A stretch of 64,000 bases of DNA from Limosilactobacillus mucosae DSM 13345. Lineage in GTDB: Bacteria > Bacillota > Bacilli > Lactobacillales > Lactobacillaceae. The number at the start of each line of letters is the position of its first letter. The first letter of the stretch is position 1. Location: contig NZ_AZEQ01000007.1 in NCBI RefSeq assembly GCF_001436025.1, positions 35,309-99,308 of the forward strand, given 5' to 3'. Made by a program: the position numbers and the translations under genes. The notes under the pieces are model-generated. The model was not told the origin of the DNA, did not search any database, and saw only the letters and a program-made list of their open reading frames with translations. Below, piece by piece: positions 7,779 to 16,815 of the stretch.

Positions 7779-10700
7779 CTAATTTATTGCAAAGTCGTGC
7801 TGATAGCTGACATGGCTGTGGCCCTTATCGGAACTGATCTTGAGCTGGTCAGGAATCCGTTCTTCCAATTCGGTCACGTGACTGATGATCCCGACCATGC
7901 GCGAATTGCCTTCCAAAGTCTGCAACGCCTGCAATGCATTATCCAACGCGGCTTGATCCAGCGAGCCGAAGCCTTCATCAACAAACAGGGCATCAATTTG
8001 AATTCCCCCGGCCTGCTGTTGAATAATCTCGCCAAGCGACAGCGCCAGGGCCAGCGAGGCAGCAAAAGTCTCTCCTCCAGACAGGGTATGCACGCTGCGA
8101 TCCTTGCCGGCATCACGATCTCTGACGCCGACTTCCAATCCGCTCCATTTGTTGTTTGAGCCGGTGCTTTCTTCCAAAAAGAACTCATAGCGATCAGCGG
8201 TTAATTGTCTGAGCCGTGGATTGGCGTTGTTCAGGACCTCTTTGAAGTAGTGTCTGAGCACATATCTTTCCAAAGTCAGCCGCATTGAATTCTTGCCATT
8301 CATGGTATTGACCAGATCACTGAGCCGATCCAGTTCGGCCTGCTGTTTGCCTTGTTCCTGCTGGATCTCATCAACCTGCTGAACCGTTTTTTGCTGCTGC
8401 TGGAGCTGTTCTTTCAAGCGCCCTAATTCCCGCTGCTTTTCATCGCGCATTGTCGTGGCTGCCTGCAGGGCTTTTCGCGTCTCCGCCAGCTGCGGCCGGG
8501 GCCGTTCATTGATGGCTGCCAGCAGGTGCTGACGCCGGTCAAGATTGATCTTAACCGCTTGTTGATATTCATTGACGGTCTGCTGCAGCGATTCCAGCTG
8601 ATCCAGTTGGGCAAAGTCTTCTGCATAGCGTGACCACTGGGCATTGGGATCATGATCTTTTAATGCTTGCTGCAGTGTCTTAGCCAATTGCTGGTGATGG
8701 TGCTGCTGCTGCGTCAGGTTTTCTTGATCATGACTGATCGTTGCAGCTATTGCGGCGGCTTGCTGCTGTTGATTCTGCAGTTCGGTTTGGTTCTGATCCT
8801 TTTTTTGCTGATAATCCTGCAGCTGAATTTGCCAATCATGCAGTTGTTTTTTGGCTGTCAGCAAATCAGCGTATGCTGACGGCAGCTGCTTTACTTTAGC
8901 CGTTAGCTCACCATTGAGTCCTGCCAGTTGAGCCGTCAGCAGCTGTTGATCATGATCCAGTTTCTGTTGCCGAGCCGTCAATTCATCCAATGTCTGCTGC
9001 TGTTTTTGCTGTTCTTGTTGCGCCTGCTTTAATTCTTCAATAGCTGCCTGAGTCTTTTTAAGCCGTTGTGTGGTCTCATTCATACGCTCCTGCAGTTTGG
9101 CGGCCAGCTGGGCAAGATCGGTCGCCGGCAGCTGACTATCATGTCTTAATTTCGTCAGCTCAGTCGTGTATTCGGTTTTTAAAAGCGCTAACTGCTGGGT
9201 CAGATTGACCGTTTTTTCCTGAGCCTTGACTTTTTGGGCCTGCGTATCGTCTAAAGCTTGGCGCGCCTGTTTTAAAGCCACACCGGCAGCTTGAATCTCA
9301 TCAAGCGAGATCTTAGCGGCTAGGTTGCCTGGCTGGGGATGATCAATTGAGCCGCAGACCGGACAAGGCTGACCCGGAACCAGATGAGTCGCCAGTTCAG
9401 CAATCTGAAGGGCGGCGTGCTTTTGATCAGCTTCTTGAAAAGCAGTCTGCGCGGTCTGATAATGCTGCCCAGCCAGTTTCTCCTCGTGCTGGGCCTGCTG
9501 CAGACTGGCTTGCTGATCGGTTATCGTCTGGTGCTTGCTCTGTAGATCCTGCAGTCGCTTGAGTAATGCCTGTCCGGTGCTGCGTTCCTCAAGCATTTTT
9601 TCAATCAACTGCCGATCGGTTTGCTGCTGCAGACTTTGAATCTGCTGTGCCGTTTTCTCCAGTAAAACCGTCTGCTGCTGGCTGACGGTTTGAACCTGCT
9701 GCTGGCTTTTTTGGAGTTTAGCCAGTTTTTGCTGTTCAGTTTGAATGCGTTCTTTAAGTTCGGCCGTTTCTTGATATCGGGGCAGTAGGCTTGCCAAAGC
9801 AATTTTTTGCTGATTGATCGAATCAATGGCTGGCTGCTGCTGGTTCAGCTCTTGAGCACGCTGCTGCAATTGCTGCAGTTTTTGATCAAGTTCCGTAGCT
9901 GCCGTCTGCTGTTGCTGCAGATCGTTTTGCAAGTCTTGGATAGCCACCTGGGCATGCTGCCAGGCAACGTAATCAGTTTGCTGATGGCGAACCCACTGCA
10001 GCTCGTCAATCAGCTGCTGCTTGGCTTGGATTGCTGATTGCTGCTGATTCAGCTGTTGTTGAACGGTTTGGTTTTGGGCCAGCTCATCATAGGCGGTCTG
10101 CAGATTTTGTTCCACGTGAAACTGTTCATCGAGTTTTTTAGCCTTTGCCTGGGCAGCCACAGCAGCCTCGACTTGCTGAGTCAGCTGCTGTTCATGCTGT
10201 TTTAACAGCGTCGCGGCGGCTTGTAGCCATTGAACGGGATCGGTTTGGTCAGACAGCTCTTCAATGCTGGTCATCAGTTGTTCCATTTGCTTTTGACTGT
10301 CATGGCTGGCATCCTGTGCTGCCGTCAGCTGATCCTTGAGTTGCTGGGTCCAGTCCGCGTATAGCTGCGTACCAAACAGCTCCGCCAGCAATTCATTTTT
10401 ATTGTTGCTGTCCGACTCCAGAAACTCACGAAACTTACCCTGTGGCAGCAAAACGATCTGGCGAAACTGATCAGCGTTGATGCCGATTAGATCTTCAATA
10501 AATTGATTGGCGTCGGTAACTTTGGTAATTTCTTCTTTTTGACCGTTTTTTTCATAAAACAGGTCTACTTTTTGACTCTTGTGCCGATCCTGTTTCGGCT
10601 CCCGAATGATCTGATAGGTCTTGCCTTGATGCTCAAACCAAAATGAGACCCGTGTCAGATCCTTTTCCTTGGCAAAATCAGAGCGCATTTTTTCAGCAGT

Positions 10701-10889
10701 CCGTCCATTGCGATTATTATCAGTCGTTGTACCAAACAGACTAAAGCACATCGCGTCAAAAATCGTGGTCTTGCCGCTGCCCGTCTTGCCACTGATCAAA
10801 AACAGCGGCACTTCGTCAAATTGAGCAAAATCAACGGTCTCATTGACATATGAGCCAAAATACTCCATTTTCAGTTTTAAAGGCTTCAA
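7779..10889 (-). CDS. sbcC: Exonuclease subunit SbcC
   Basis: Rad50-like ATPase of the SbcCD (Mre11-Rad50) nuclease, which opens hairpin and protein-blocked DNA ends. The 1036 residues show Walker A (SGKTGSGKTTIFD) near the N-terminus and long Q/L/K-rich coiled coils. A zinc hook CPVC (GQPCPVCGSIDHP, about residues 507-511) sits in the middle. The ABC signature LSGGETFAASL and Walker B IDALFVDEGFGSLD are near the C-terminus. The start is TTG (10887-10889), chosen because MKPLKLKMEYFGSY matches family N-termini. It overlaps the sbcD stop as TTGA and follows GGAGGAAG. Translation is probably coupled to sbcD. The coiled coil is unusually glutamine-rich. Confidence 0.95.
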   Translation of the reverse strand: MKPLKLKMEYFGSYVNETVDFAQFDEVPLFLISGKTGSGKTTIFDAMCFSLFGTTTDNNRNGRTAEKMRSDFAKEKDLTRVSFWFEHQGKTYQIIREPKQDRHKSQKVDLFYEKNGQKEEITKVTDANQFIEDLIGINADQFRQIVLLPQGKFREFLESDSNNKNELLAELFGTQLYADWTQQLKDQLTAAQDASHDSQKQMEQLMTSIEELSDQTDPVQWLQAAATLLKQHEQQLTQQVEAAVAAQAKAKKLDEQFHVEQNLQTAYDELAQNQTVQQQLNQQQSAIQAKQQLIDELQWVRHQQTDYVAWQHAQVAIQDLQNDLQQQQTAATELDQKLQQLQQRAQELNQQQPAIDSINQQKIALASLLPRYQETAELKERIQTEQQKLAKLQKSQQQVQTVSQQQTVLLEKTAQQIQSLQQQTDRQLIEKMLEERSTGQALLKRLQDLQSKHQTITDQQASLQQAQHEEKLAGQHYQTAQTAFQEADQKHAALQIAELATHLVPGQPCPVCGSIDHPQPGNLAAKISLDEIQAAGVALKQARQALDDTQAQKVKAQEKTVNLTQQLALLKTEYTTELTKLRHDSQLPATDLAQLAAKLQERMNETTQRLKKTQAAIEELKQAQQEQQKQQQTLDELTARQQKLDHDQQLLTAQLAGLNGELTAKVKQLPSAYADLLTAKKQLHDWQIQLQDYQQKKDQNQTELQNQQQQAAAIAATISHDQENLTQQQHHHQQLAKTLQQALKDHDPNAQWSRYAEDFAQLDQLESLQQTVNEYQQAVKINLDRRQHLLAAINERPRPQLAETRKALQAATTMRDEKQRELGRLKEQLQQQQKTVQQVDEIQQEQGKQQAELDRLSDLVNTMNGKNSMRLTLERYVLRHYFKEVLNNANPRLRQLTADRYEFFLEESTGSNNKWSGLEVGVRDRDAGKDRSVHTLSGGETFAASLALALSLGEIIQQQAGGIQIDALFVDEGFGSLDQAALDNALQALQTLEGNSRMVGIISHVTELEERIPDQLKISSDKGHSHVSYQHDFAIN

Positions 10890-12007
10890 TTTTCTTCCTC
10901 CTCAACCTTGGTCAAAGCTGCCGATGCCCACTGCCGCTGCTGATCATCCAGCTGCTGATCAGGATGCACTTTTTCATAAAACTCATCCAACAGCGTCAGC
11001 GGATCATGACTGGCCATCGTCATGGTCGCGATGCTGGCGTCGTCCTGCTGGTTGGGGCGCTTGATCTCAACAATCTTAGGATAACGAGCCCGCAGTCGAT
11101 TCATCAGGTCGCTGATCAGCTTGGTATCGGTCAGGCGGATGGCAACATAGTCTTCGGTTTGATCGTATTGAGCCGCGATTTTCCCTTGCGTCAGTTCATC
11201 AAATGAGCCTTCTAAAATGATCAGATCATGCTTAGGCTGCAAGGGGGCCCAAGTGAGCTTGAATGGATTCGTATCGACAATCCAGACCCCTTTTTGCAGA
11301 TTGGCCTCTGAAACCGAAAACTTAAGTGGCGAGCCACTGTAGCGCATGCGTTCTTCATTTAACGCCCGCGGATTATGCAGGTGCCCCAGTGCCACGTAGT
11401 CGAAGTCTTTTAACAGCGTGGTCGGCACGGCATCCAATCCCCCAACCTCAACTTGAATCTCAGAATCGGTATGCGTACTGCCCGCCGCGAAAAAGTGCGC
11501 CACCAAGACATGCTTTTTATCAGGATCGAAAAGCTGTTTCATTTGATTAACAATTAAAGTCATCGCCTGGCTGATCGTCTTAACGTCTTGTTCGAAATAA
11601 TTGCGGACTGCCTGCAGGTTAAAGAATGGCAGCAGGAAAAACTGCGTATCCATAATCGTGACTGGTTCAAACGCACTGGCCAGCGTGGTATGCAGATAAA
11701 AATCGGTCGTTTCAAACCATTCACTGCCCGTCGCCAGGCGCGCGGCCGAATCATGGTTGCCGCTGATCGCCAATAATGGCAAATGATCATTTAGATTCAG
11801 CTGCTTAAGCATTCCATTGAGCTGTTCAACCGCCTGCTCACTGGCTAAGCCCCGATCATACAGATCACCTGCAATAACAACGGCATCGACTTGATAGTCT
11901 TTAGCCAGCCGTTCAATCTGATCAAACGCCGCAGCCTGATCTTCAGCAAGCGAAAAATCATGCAGTTTCTTACCAATATGCCAATCGGCGGTATGTAAAA
12001 ATCTCAT
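10886..12007 (-). CDS. sbcD: Exonuclease subunit SbcD
   Basis: Mre11-like metallophosphoesterase partner of SbcC. Phosphoesterase motifs run in order: LHTADWHIGK (motif I, residues 4-12), VIAGDLYDRG (II), AISGNHDSA (III) and, further on, VALGHLHNPRAL. At 373 residues it has the usual length. The frame extends upstream to 12031, but the ATG at 12007 (MRFLHTADWHIGK) has AAAGGAAG upstream and matches family N-termini. It is the first gene of a two-gene sbcDC operon, with a 3-base overlap into sbcC. Confidence 0.95.
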   Translation of the reverse strand: MRFLHTADWHIGKKLHDFSLAEDQAAAFDQIERLAKDYQVDAVVIAGDLYDRGLASEQAVEQLNGMLKQLNLNDHLPLLAISGNHDSAARLATGSEWFETTDFYLHTTLASAFEPVTIMDTQFFLLPFFNLQAVRNYFEQDVKTISQAMTLIVNQMKQLFDPDKKHVLVAHFFAAGSTHTDSEIQVEVGGLDAVPTTLLKDFDYVALGHLHNPRALNEERMRYSGSPLKFSVSEANLQKGVWIVDTNPFKLTWAPLQPKHDLIILEGSFDELTQGKIAAQYDQTEDYVAIRLTDTKLISDLMNRLRARYPKIVEIKRPNQQDDASIATMTMASHDPLTLLDEFYEKVHPDQQLDDQQRQWASAALTKVEEEEN

Positions 12008-12031
12008 GAGATCTTCCTTTCTATCGAACAA

Positions 12032-12301
12032 ACATTCGCATTGATAACATTATAGCACAGATAAATCAGAAATTTCAGCATGGTAAAGTTCAAACTTTCT
12101 TCGCATTTTATTTAGATCCAGCCCCTAGTTAAAGTTCACGCAAACGTTAATACATCAATGTTTGATCGGAAAAAGCGCCGTCATTTCAAGACTTTAAATA
12201 TGTTTTCCTTAAGCAAGACTTAAGTTTCTTTTTCTTAAACTTGGTATATAGTAATGAGGGTACCTTTTTAAATTCAATTTAGGTAAAGGAGTGATTAGTG
12301 A
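12032..12301. promoter_or_regulatory. Divergent promoter region between sbcD and dltX
   Basis: Leftward, an extended -10 (TGCTATAAT on the minus strand, plus-strand 12049-12054) with TGAAAT 17 bases upstream likely drives sbcDC. Rightward, the dlt promoter is not clear-cut; TTGGTATATAGT near 12241-12252 may hold its -10. Three CTTAAG/CTTAAA motifs (12208-12240) sit just upstream of it. AAAGGAG (12286-12292) is the dltX ribosome site. I see no gene or RNA here. Confidence 0.5.
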
Positions 12302-12442
12302 ATGTTGGCAGCTCTCAAACGCCACCCTGTCGCTGAATTCCTGATTAAAACATTCTTCTACTTCATCGTCTTAATGCTGTTGATCTACCTGTACGGATAC
12401 TATGGCGCTGGCCAGGCACCGTTTATCTATAACGAATTCTAG
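12302..12442 (+). CDS. dltX: D-alanylation accessory peptide DltX
   Basis: A 46-residue protein beginning MLAALKRHPVAEFLIKT, with one transmembrane helix (FFYFIVLMLLIYLYGYYG) and ending AGQAPFIYNEF. The single-helix layout, the conserved C-terminal FIYNEF-like tail and the place immediately before dltA identify DltX. Family knowledge says DltX is needed for D-alanylation of teichoic acids and works with DltB/DltD at the membrane. The start ATG is 9 bases after AAAGGAG. The stop is 11 bases before dltA. Confidence 0.92.
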   Translation: MLAALKRHPVAEFLIKTFFYFIVLMLLIYLYGYYGAGQAPFIYNEF

Positions 12443-12453
12443 CGGAGGAAAAA

Positions 12454-13986
12454 ATGATTTCTAACATTGTTCGCGAGTTTGACCGCGTGGCAAAAGAAAA
12501 CGCCACGCGCGTCGTCTATGACGAAATGGGTCGGACTCACACATACCAAGATTTATTGGTTGACTCAAATGCCTTTGCGGCTTGGCTCGATCAAGAAAAA
12601 ATCGTTCCTGAAGATGGTCCGATCATGTTTTATGGCGACCATCAATTTGAAATGGTGGCCGGTTTTGTCGGCGGCCTAAAAGCAGGTCACGCCTACATTC
12701 CCGTTGAAGTCGGCTCAGCTCTGCCCCGTATGCAGTCGATTATTGATGCGGCTAATCCGCGGCTGGTCGTCGCCATCGATGACTTTCCCGTTGAAAAGCT
12801 GAACTACGACGGGGCCGTGATTAATAAATATGAATTGGAACAGATCTTTGCCCAAAAGACTTCATACGAGGTTACGCATGAAGTCACCGGCGACCATCCT
12901 TTCTACGTGCTGTTTACTTCTGGTACCACCGGCTCGCCAAAAGGAGTTGAGATCAGCCACGACAATATCTGTTCATTTGCCAACTGGATGCTGGGCGACA
13001 GTTTTGACATCCCAGCTCACCAGATCTACCTGGGTCAGGTGCCATTCTCGTTTGACGTCTCGCATATGTACTGGCTGACTGGTCTTTTGTCCGGCAGCAC
13101 GGTGCAGACCCTGCCACTAGCCGTTGTTCAAAACCTGGGTCAGCTGTTTACCACGCTGCCTAAGCTTGACATTACGGTCTTTGTCGGTACACCTTCATTT
13201 GGCGACATGGCGCTGCTCAGTCCTCAGTTCAATCACGAACAGATGCCGAACCTAAAGTACTTTGTCTTCTGTGGCGAAGAGCTGACGACCTCAACCGTCA
13301 AGCGACTGTTCAAACGGTTCCCCGATGCGCGCGTCTTTAACACCTATGGCCCAACCGAAGCTGCCGTGGCCGTTACCAGCATGGAAATCACGCCGGCAAT
13401 GGCCAACAGTCACGAACGGTTGCCAATCGGCTACGACAAGCCTGGCGTAACTACCACGATTTGGAAGGACGGGCAGCCCGTTGATGAGCCAAACGTCCAT
13501 GGCGAGATCATCATCAGTGGGGACAGCGTGGCTAAGGGCTACATGAATAACCCTGAAAAAACGGTTAAAAACTTCTTTAAATACAACGGCGTCCAGTCAT
13601 ATCGCACTGGTGACGAAGGCTTTATCGATCAAGACGGCATCCGCCACATCATCGGTCGGATGGATTTTCAGATCAAGCTGCACGGCTTCCGGGTTGAGCT
13701 GGATGAGGTCCGCAACAGTCTGGAACTGAGCGAATACATCAAGCAGGCCATTGCCGTGCCGAAGTACAACAAGAAGCATCAGGTCAGTCATTTGATCGGC
13801 TACGTGATTGCACAGCCCAACGACTTTAAAGATGAAAAGGAACTGACTCAAGCCATTCGTCAAAGTCTGGCTGGCAAGATCATGGACTATATGATGCCAA
13901 CCCAGTTCGTCTACGTTGATAGTTTCCCGAAGTCCGCAAATGGCAAGATTGCGGTTAAGCAGATGATCGCGGAGGCCAATCAATAA
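12454..13986 (+). CDS. dltA: D-alanine--[D-alanyl carrier protein] ligase DltA
   Basis: Cytoplasmic adenylating enzyme that activates D-alanine with ATP and loads it on the phosphopantetheine arm of DltC. The 510 residues carry the AMP-binding signature FTSGTTGSPKGVEIS (about residues 152-166), FNTYGPTEAAV, and YRTGDEGFIDQDG. Near the C-terminus is the catalytic lysine region SANGKIAVKQM. ATG follows GCGGAGGAAA. The last A of the stop is the first base of the dltB start (TAATG), so the two are translationally coupled. Confidence 0.96.
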   Translation: MISNIVREFDRVAKENATRVVYDEMGRTHTYQDLLVDSNAFAAWLDQEKIVPEDGPIMFYGDHQFEMVAGFVGGLKAGHAYIPVEVGSALPRMQSIIDAANPRLVVAIDDFPVEKLNYDGAVINKYELEQIFAQKTSYEVTHEVTGDHPFYVLFTSGTTGSPKGVEISHDNICSFANWMLGDSFDIPAHQIYLGQVPFSFDVSHMYWLTGLLSGSTVQTLPLAVVQNLGQLFTTLPKLDITVFVGTPSFGDMALLSPQFNHEQMPNLKYFVFCGEELTTSTVKRLFKRFPDARVFNTYGPTEAAVAVTSMEITPAMANSHERLPIGYDKPGVTTTIWKDGQPVDEPNVHGEIIISGDSVAKGYMNNPEKTVKNFFKYNGVQSYRTGDEGFIDQDGIRHIIGRMDFQIKLHGFRVELDEVRNSLELSEYIKQAIAVPKYNKKHQVSHLIGYVIAQPNDFKDEKELTQAIRQSLAGKIMDYMMPTQFVYVDSFPKSANGKIAVKQMIAEANQ

Positions 13987-15203
13987 TGAGCTGGCTTGAA
14001 AGTCTTCCCAACTACACGGCTTATGGCACGCCATCGTACTTTATCTACCTGCTGATTGCCGTCTTGCCAATGGGAATCAGCCTGTACTTTGGCAAGCGGC
14101 TGGCTTGGTATGAGGCCATCGTCAGCTTCCTGTTTATCTTCTTTATGTTCGATGGTTCCAGTGCCCCGCAGATGCTTTCTCTGATCGGCTACGTGGTCTA
14201 TCAAACGATCCTGGTAATGGGATATTTCCATTATCGGCAAAAAAAGAATGCAGCGGGCGTCTTTTACCTGATGACGCTGCTATCGCTTTTACCAATCATC
14301 ATCGTCAAGTTCACGCCGGCAATGGTCGGTCATAACTCGCTGCTGGGCTTTTTGGGCATCAGCTACCTGACGTTTCGGGCGGTCGGAACGATTATCGAAA
14401 CGCGTGATGGCGCCGTTAAAGACCTCAACTGGTGGAAGTTCATCCGCTTTTTGCTGTTTATGCCAACCATTACTTCCGGACCGATTGATCGCTACCGGCG
14501 TTTTTCAAAAGATTATCGCAAAGTCCCCAGTCGTGAAAAATACCTTGAAATGGTCGGTAAGGCCGTTAAATATCTTTTCATCGGCTTTTTATACAAGTTC
14601 GTGCTGGCCTACCTGTTTGGTCAGGTTTGGCTGCCATTCGTTAAGCATCAGGCATTAATGTACGCACCGCATTTAAGCTGGTGGGTCGTTGCCGTGGCCT
14701 ACGTCTATGCTGGCGATCTTTACTTCGACTTTGCCGGCTACTCGCTGTTTGCCGTGGCCATCAGTTATTTGATGGGTGTCGAGACGCCAATGAACTTCAA
14801 CAAGCCGTTCGTTTCCAAAAACATCAAGGAATTCTGGAATCGCTGGCACATGACGCTCTCGTTCTGGTTCCGTGACTACATCTTCATGCGGTTCGTCTTT
14901 TTGGCCAGCAAGAAGCATTGGTTTAAAAACCGCAACGTCCTGTCATCGGTTGCCTACATGATCAACATGCTGGTCATGGGTTTTTGGCACGGGGTTACCT
15001 GGTACTACATTCTCTATGGTTTCCTGCATGGGAGCGCATTGGTCATCAATGACTGGTGGCTGCGTTATAAGCGCAAGCACCTGCACATCAAGACCAATGC
15101 CTTTACCAAGGGCGTGGCCATGTTTATTACGTTTAACTTTGTCGTCTTTTCATTCTTGATCTTCTACGGCTTTTTGAACACGCTGTGGTTTGTCAAACAT
15201 TAA
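13986..15203 (+). CDS. dltB: D-alanyl transfer MBOAT protein DltB
   Basis: Membrane-bound O-acyltransferase that moves D-alanine across the membrane toward lipoteichoic acid. The 405 residues have many hydrophobic helices. The family segments FRDYIFMRF (residues 297-305 region) and MGFWHGVTWYYILYGFLHG, with the invariant histidine, are intact. Overlaps dltA by one base. Confidence 0.95.
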   Translation: MSWLESLPNYTAYGTPSYFIYLLIAVLPMGISLYFGKRLAWYEAIVSFLFIFFMFDGSSAPQMLSLIGYVVYQTILVMGYFHYRQKKNAAGVFYLMTLLSLLPIIIVKFTPAMVGHNSLLGFLGISYLTFRAVGTIIETRDGAVKDLNWWKFIRFLLFMPTITSGPIDRYRRFSKDYRKVPSREKYLEMVGKAVKYLFIGFLYKFVLAYLFGQVWLPFVKHQALMYAPHLSWWVVAVAYVYAGDLYFDFAGYSLFAVAISYLMGVETPMNFNKPFVSKNIKEFWNRWHMTLSFWFRDYIFMRFVFLASKKHWFKNRNVLSSVAYMINMLVMGFWHGVTWYYILYGFLHGSALVINDWWLRYKRKHLHIKTNAFTKGVAMFITFNFVVFSFLIFYGFLNTLWFVKH

Positions 15204-15232
15204 TCTGAGTACTTATTTTTGGAGGTTATATC

Positions 15233-15472
15233 ATGCAAGAACAAATTCAACAACTTTTAGCTGAAGCAACCGGCCGTGACGCCAGCGATTTTGCCGACAC
15301 GACTGAAGATCTGTTTGCCGATGGTCTACTGGACTCCATGGCAACCGTTCAGCTGCTGCTGGCTCTGCAGGACGAATTCGACATTCAGGTTCCCGTTTCC
15401 GAATTTGACCGCAGCGAATGGAGTACGATCGATAAAATCGCTGATCGGGTAAAGGAACTGGAAAATGAATAA
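15233..15472 (+). CDS. dltC: D-alanyl carrier protein DltC
   Basis: A 79-residue acyl-carrier-like protein. The phosphopantetheine attachment serine lies in DGLLDSMATVQLL (about residue 38). It is small, acidic and helical as expected. Start ATG follows TTTTGGAGG. It overlaps dltD by 8 bases. DltA charges it with D-alanine and DltB uses it as donor. Confidence 0.96.
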   Translation: MQEQIQQLLAEATGRDASDFADTTEDLFADGLLDSMATVQLLLALQDEFDIQVPVSEFDRSEWSTIDKIADRVKELENE

Positions 15473-16760
15473 CCGTCGCAAACTGTGGTCGATCTTTGGC
15501 CCGGTTATCGTAGCCTGTCTATTGGTACTGGGCTTTTTTGCCTTGCCATGGAGCAGCTCGCATTCCCAGGCAACCCTGCAGAAAGCCGCCGATTCGCTTA
15601 GTCCGCGCGTTTTTAAAAACAGCTCGATTAAAGTGGCAGCCATGCAGGATAAAAAGAAAAACTACATTCCATTCTTCGGCTCCAGTGAGTTGAATCGAAT
15701 GGACCGCTATCATCCCGCGGTGATGGCTGCTCGCTACCACAACTACACGCCATTCTTGTTCGGTTCCCGTGGTACGCAGTCTTTGCCGCAGCTGTTTAAC
15801 ATGACAATGATGGCCCCCGAAATGAAGAATGGCAAAGCCGTCTATATCATTTCGCCACAATGGTTCGTCAAAGAAGGCGTCATGCCATCAGCTTTTAAAT
15901 ACTACAACGGCACTTACGCTAATCTAACCTGGCTGAAACAGGCCAACCCTGATTCGCCATACGATCGCTACACGGCTAAGCGCTTGGTTAAACTTTTAGG
16001 CGCGGAAGGCTCAGTTGCCAACTATGCCAAAAAAATCGCTGACGGCAAGCACCTCAGCTCATGGGATCGTACCCGTATCGACATGGAATCAACGCTGCTC
16101 AAGCATGAGGATGAGCTGTTCTCCGGCTGGTTCTTAAAAGACAACTATAATGATCGTATTAAGCCACGCATCAACGAGCTGCCCAAGACTTACAGCTACA
16201 GTGCCCTGACCAAAGAAGCCATCAGCGACGCCAAGCATTCCAGCAACAACAACCGCTTTGGCATCTTAAATCAGTTCTATGATCGGCGCGTCAAAGGCCA
16301 TCTCAAGGACATTCCTGGCAGTCAAAAACACTACAGCTACCTTAAATCGCCCGAGTATGCCGATCTGGAAGTCGTCTTGAATCAGCTTAAAAAGACCAAT
16401 ACCAACGTCGTCTTTATGATCACGCCGGTTAATGCCAAGTGGGAAAAGATGACTGGTCTTTCCATGCCGATGTACTATCAGACTGCCAATAAGATCAAAT
16501 ATCAGCTGCGTTCGCAAGGTTTCAACAATATCGTTGATTATTCACATGATGGCGGTAAGCCCGGCTTTATGGAAGACACCATTCACATTGGCTGGGCCGG
16601 CTGGGTCAACTTTGATCATCGCATTGCACCGTTCTTGGAGCAAAAACAGCCGCAGCCTCACTACCATATGAATAAAGCCTTTCTATCCTCAGAATGGCAA
16701 AACCTTAATCCAACCACAGCCAACTTAAATCAATTTACCAAGGATCACCTTGATAAATAA
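15465..16760 (+). CDS. dltD: D-alanyl-lipoteichoic acid biosynthesis protein DltD
   Basis: A 431-residue protein with one N-terminal membrane helix (IFGPVIVACLLVLGFFALPW) and an extracytoplasmic SGNH-hydrolase-like domain. The catalytic serine is in FFGSSELNRMD, and the Asp-His end of the triad is in FMEDTIHIGWAGW. Family work places it as the last acyl-transfer step onto lipoteichoic acid. It is the last gene of dltXABCD, whose order is complete. A strong terminator follows within 10 bases. Confidence 0.95.
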   Translation: MNNRRKLWSIFGPVIVACLLVLGFFALPWSSSHSQATLQKAADSLSPRVFKNSSIKVAAMQDKKKNYIPFFGSSELNRMDRYHPAVMAARYHNYTPFLFGSRGTQSLPQLFNMTMMAPEMKNGKAVYIISPQWFVKEGVMPSAFKYYNGTYANLTWLKQANPDSPYDRYTAKRLVKLLGAEGSVANYAKKIADGKHLSSWDRTRIDMESTLLKHEDELFSGWFLKDNYNDRIKPRINELPKTYSYSALTKEAISDAKHSSNNNRFGILNQFYDRRVKGHLKDIPGSQKHYSYLKSPEYADLEVVLNQLKKTNTNVVFMITPVNAKWEKMTGLSMPMYYQTANKIKYQLRSQGFNNIVDYSHDGGKPGFMEDTIHIGWAGWVNFDHRIAPFLEQKQPQPHYHMNKAFLSSEWQNLNPTTANLNQFTKDHLDK

Positions 16761-16762
16761 CC

Positions 16763-16801
16763 AAAAAAAAGAGCTCGCAGCTAGCTGCGAGCTCTTTTTG
16801 C
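16763..16801. terminator. Bidirectional terminator after dltD
   Basis: A perfect 24-base palindrome (16771-16794, GAGCTCGCAGCT/AGCTGCGAGCTC) is flanked by an A-run on the left and a T-run on the right. It serves dltD and the converging flavin reductase gene. Confidence 0.9.
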
Positions 16802-16815
16802 ATCTTATCAGGATT

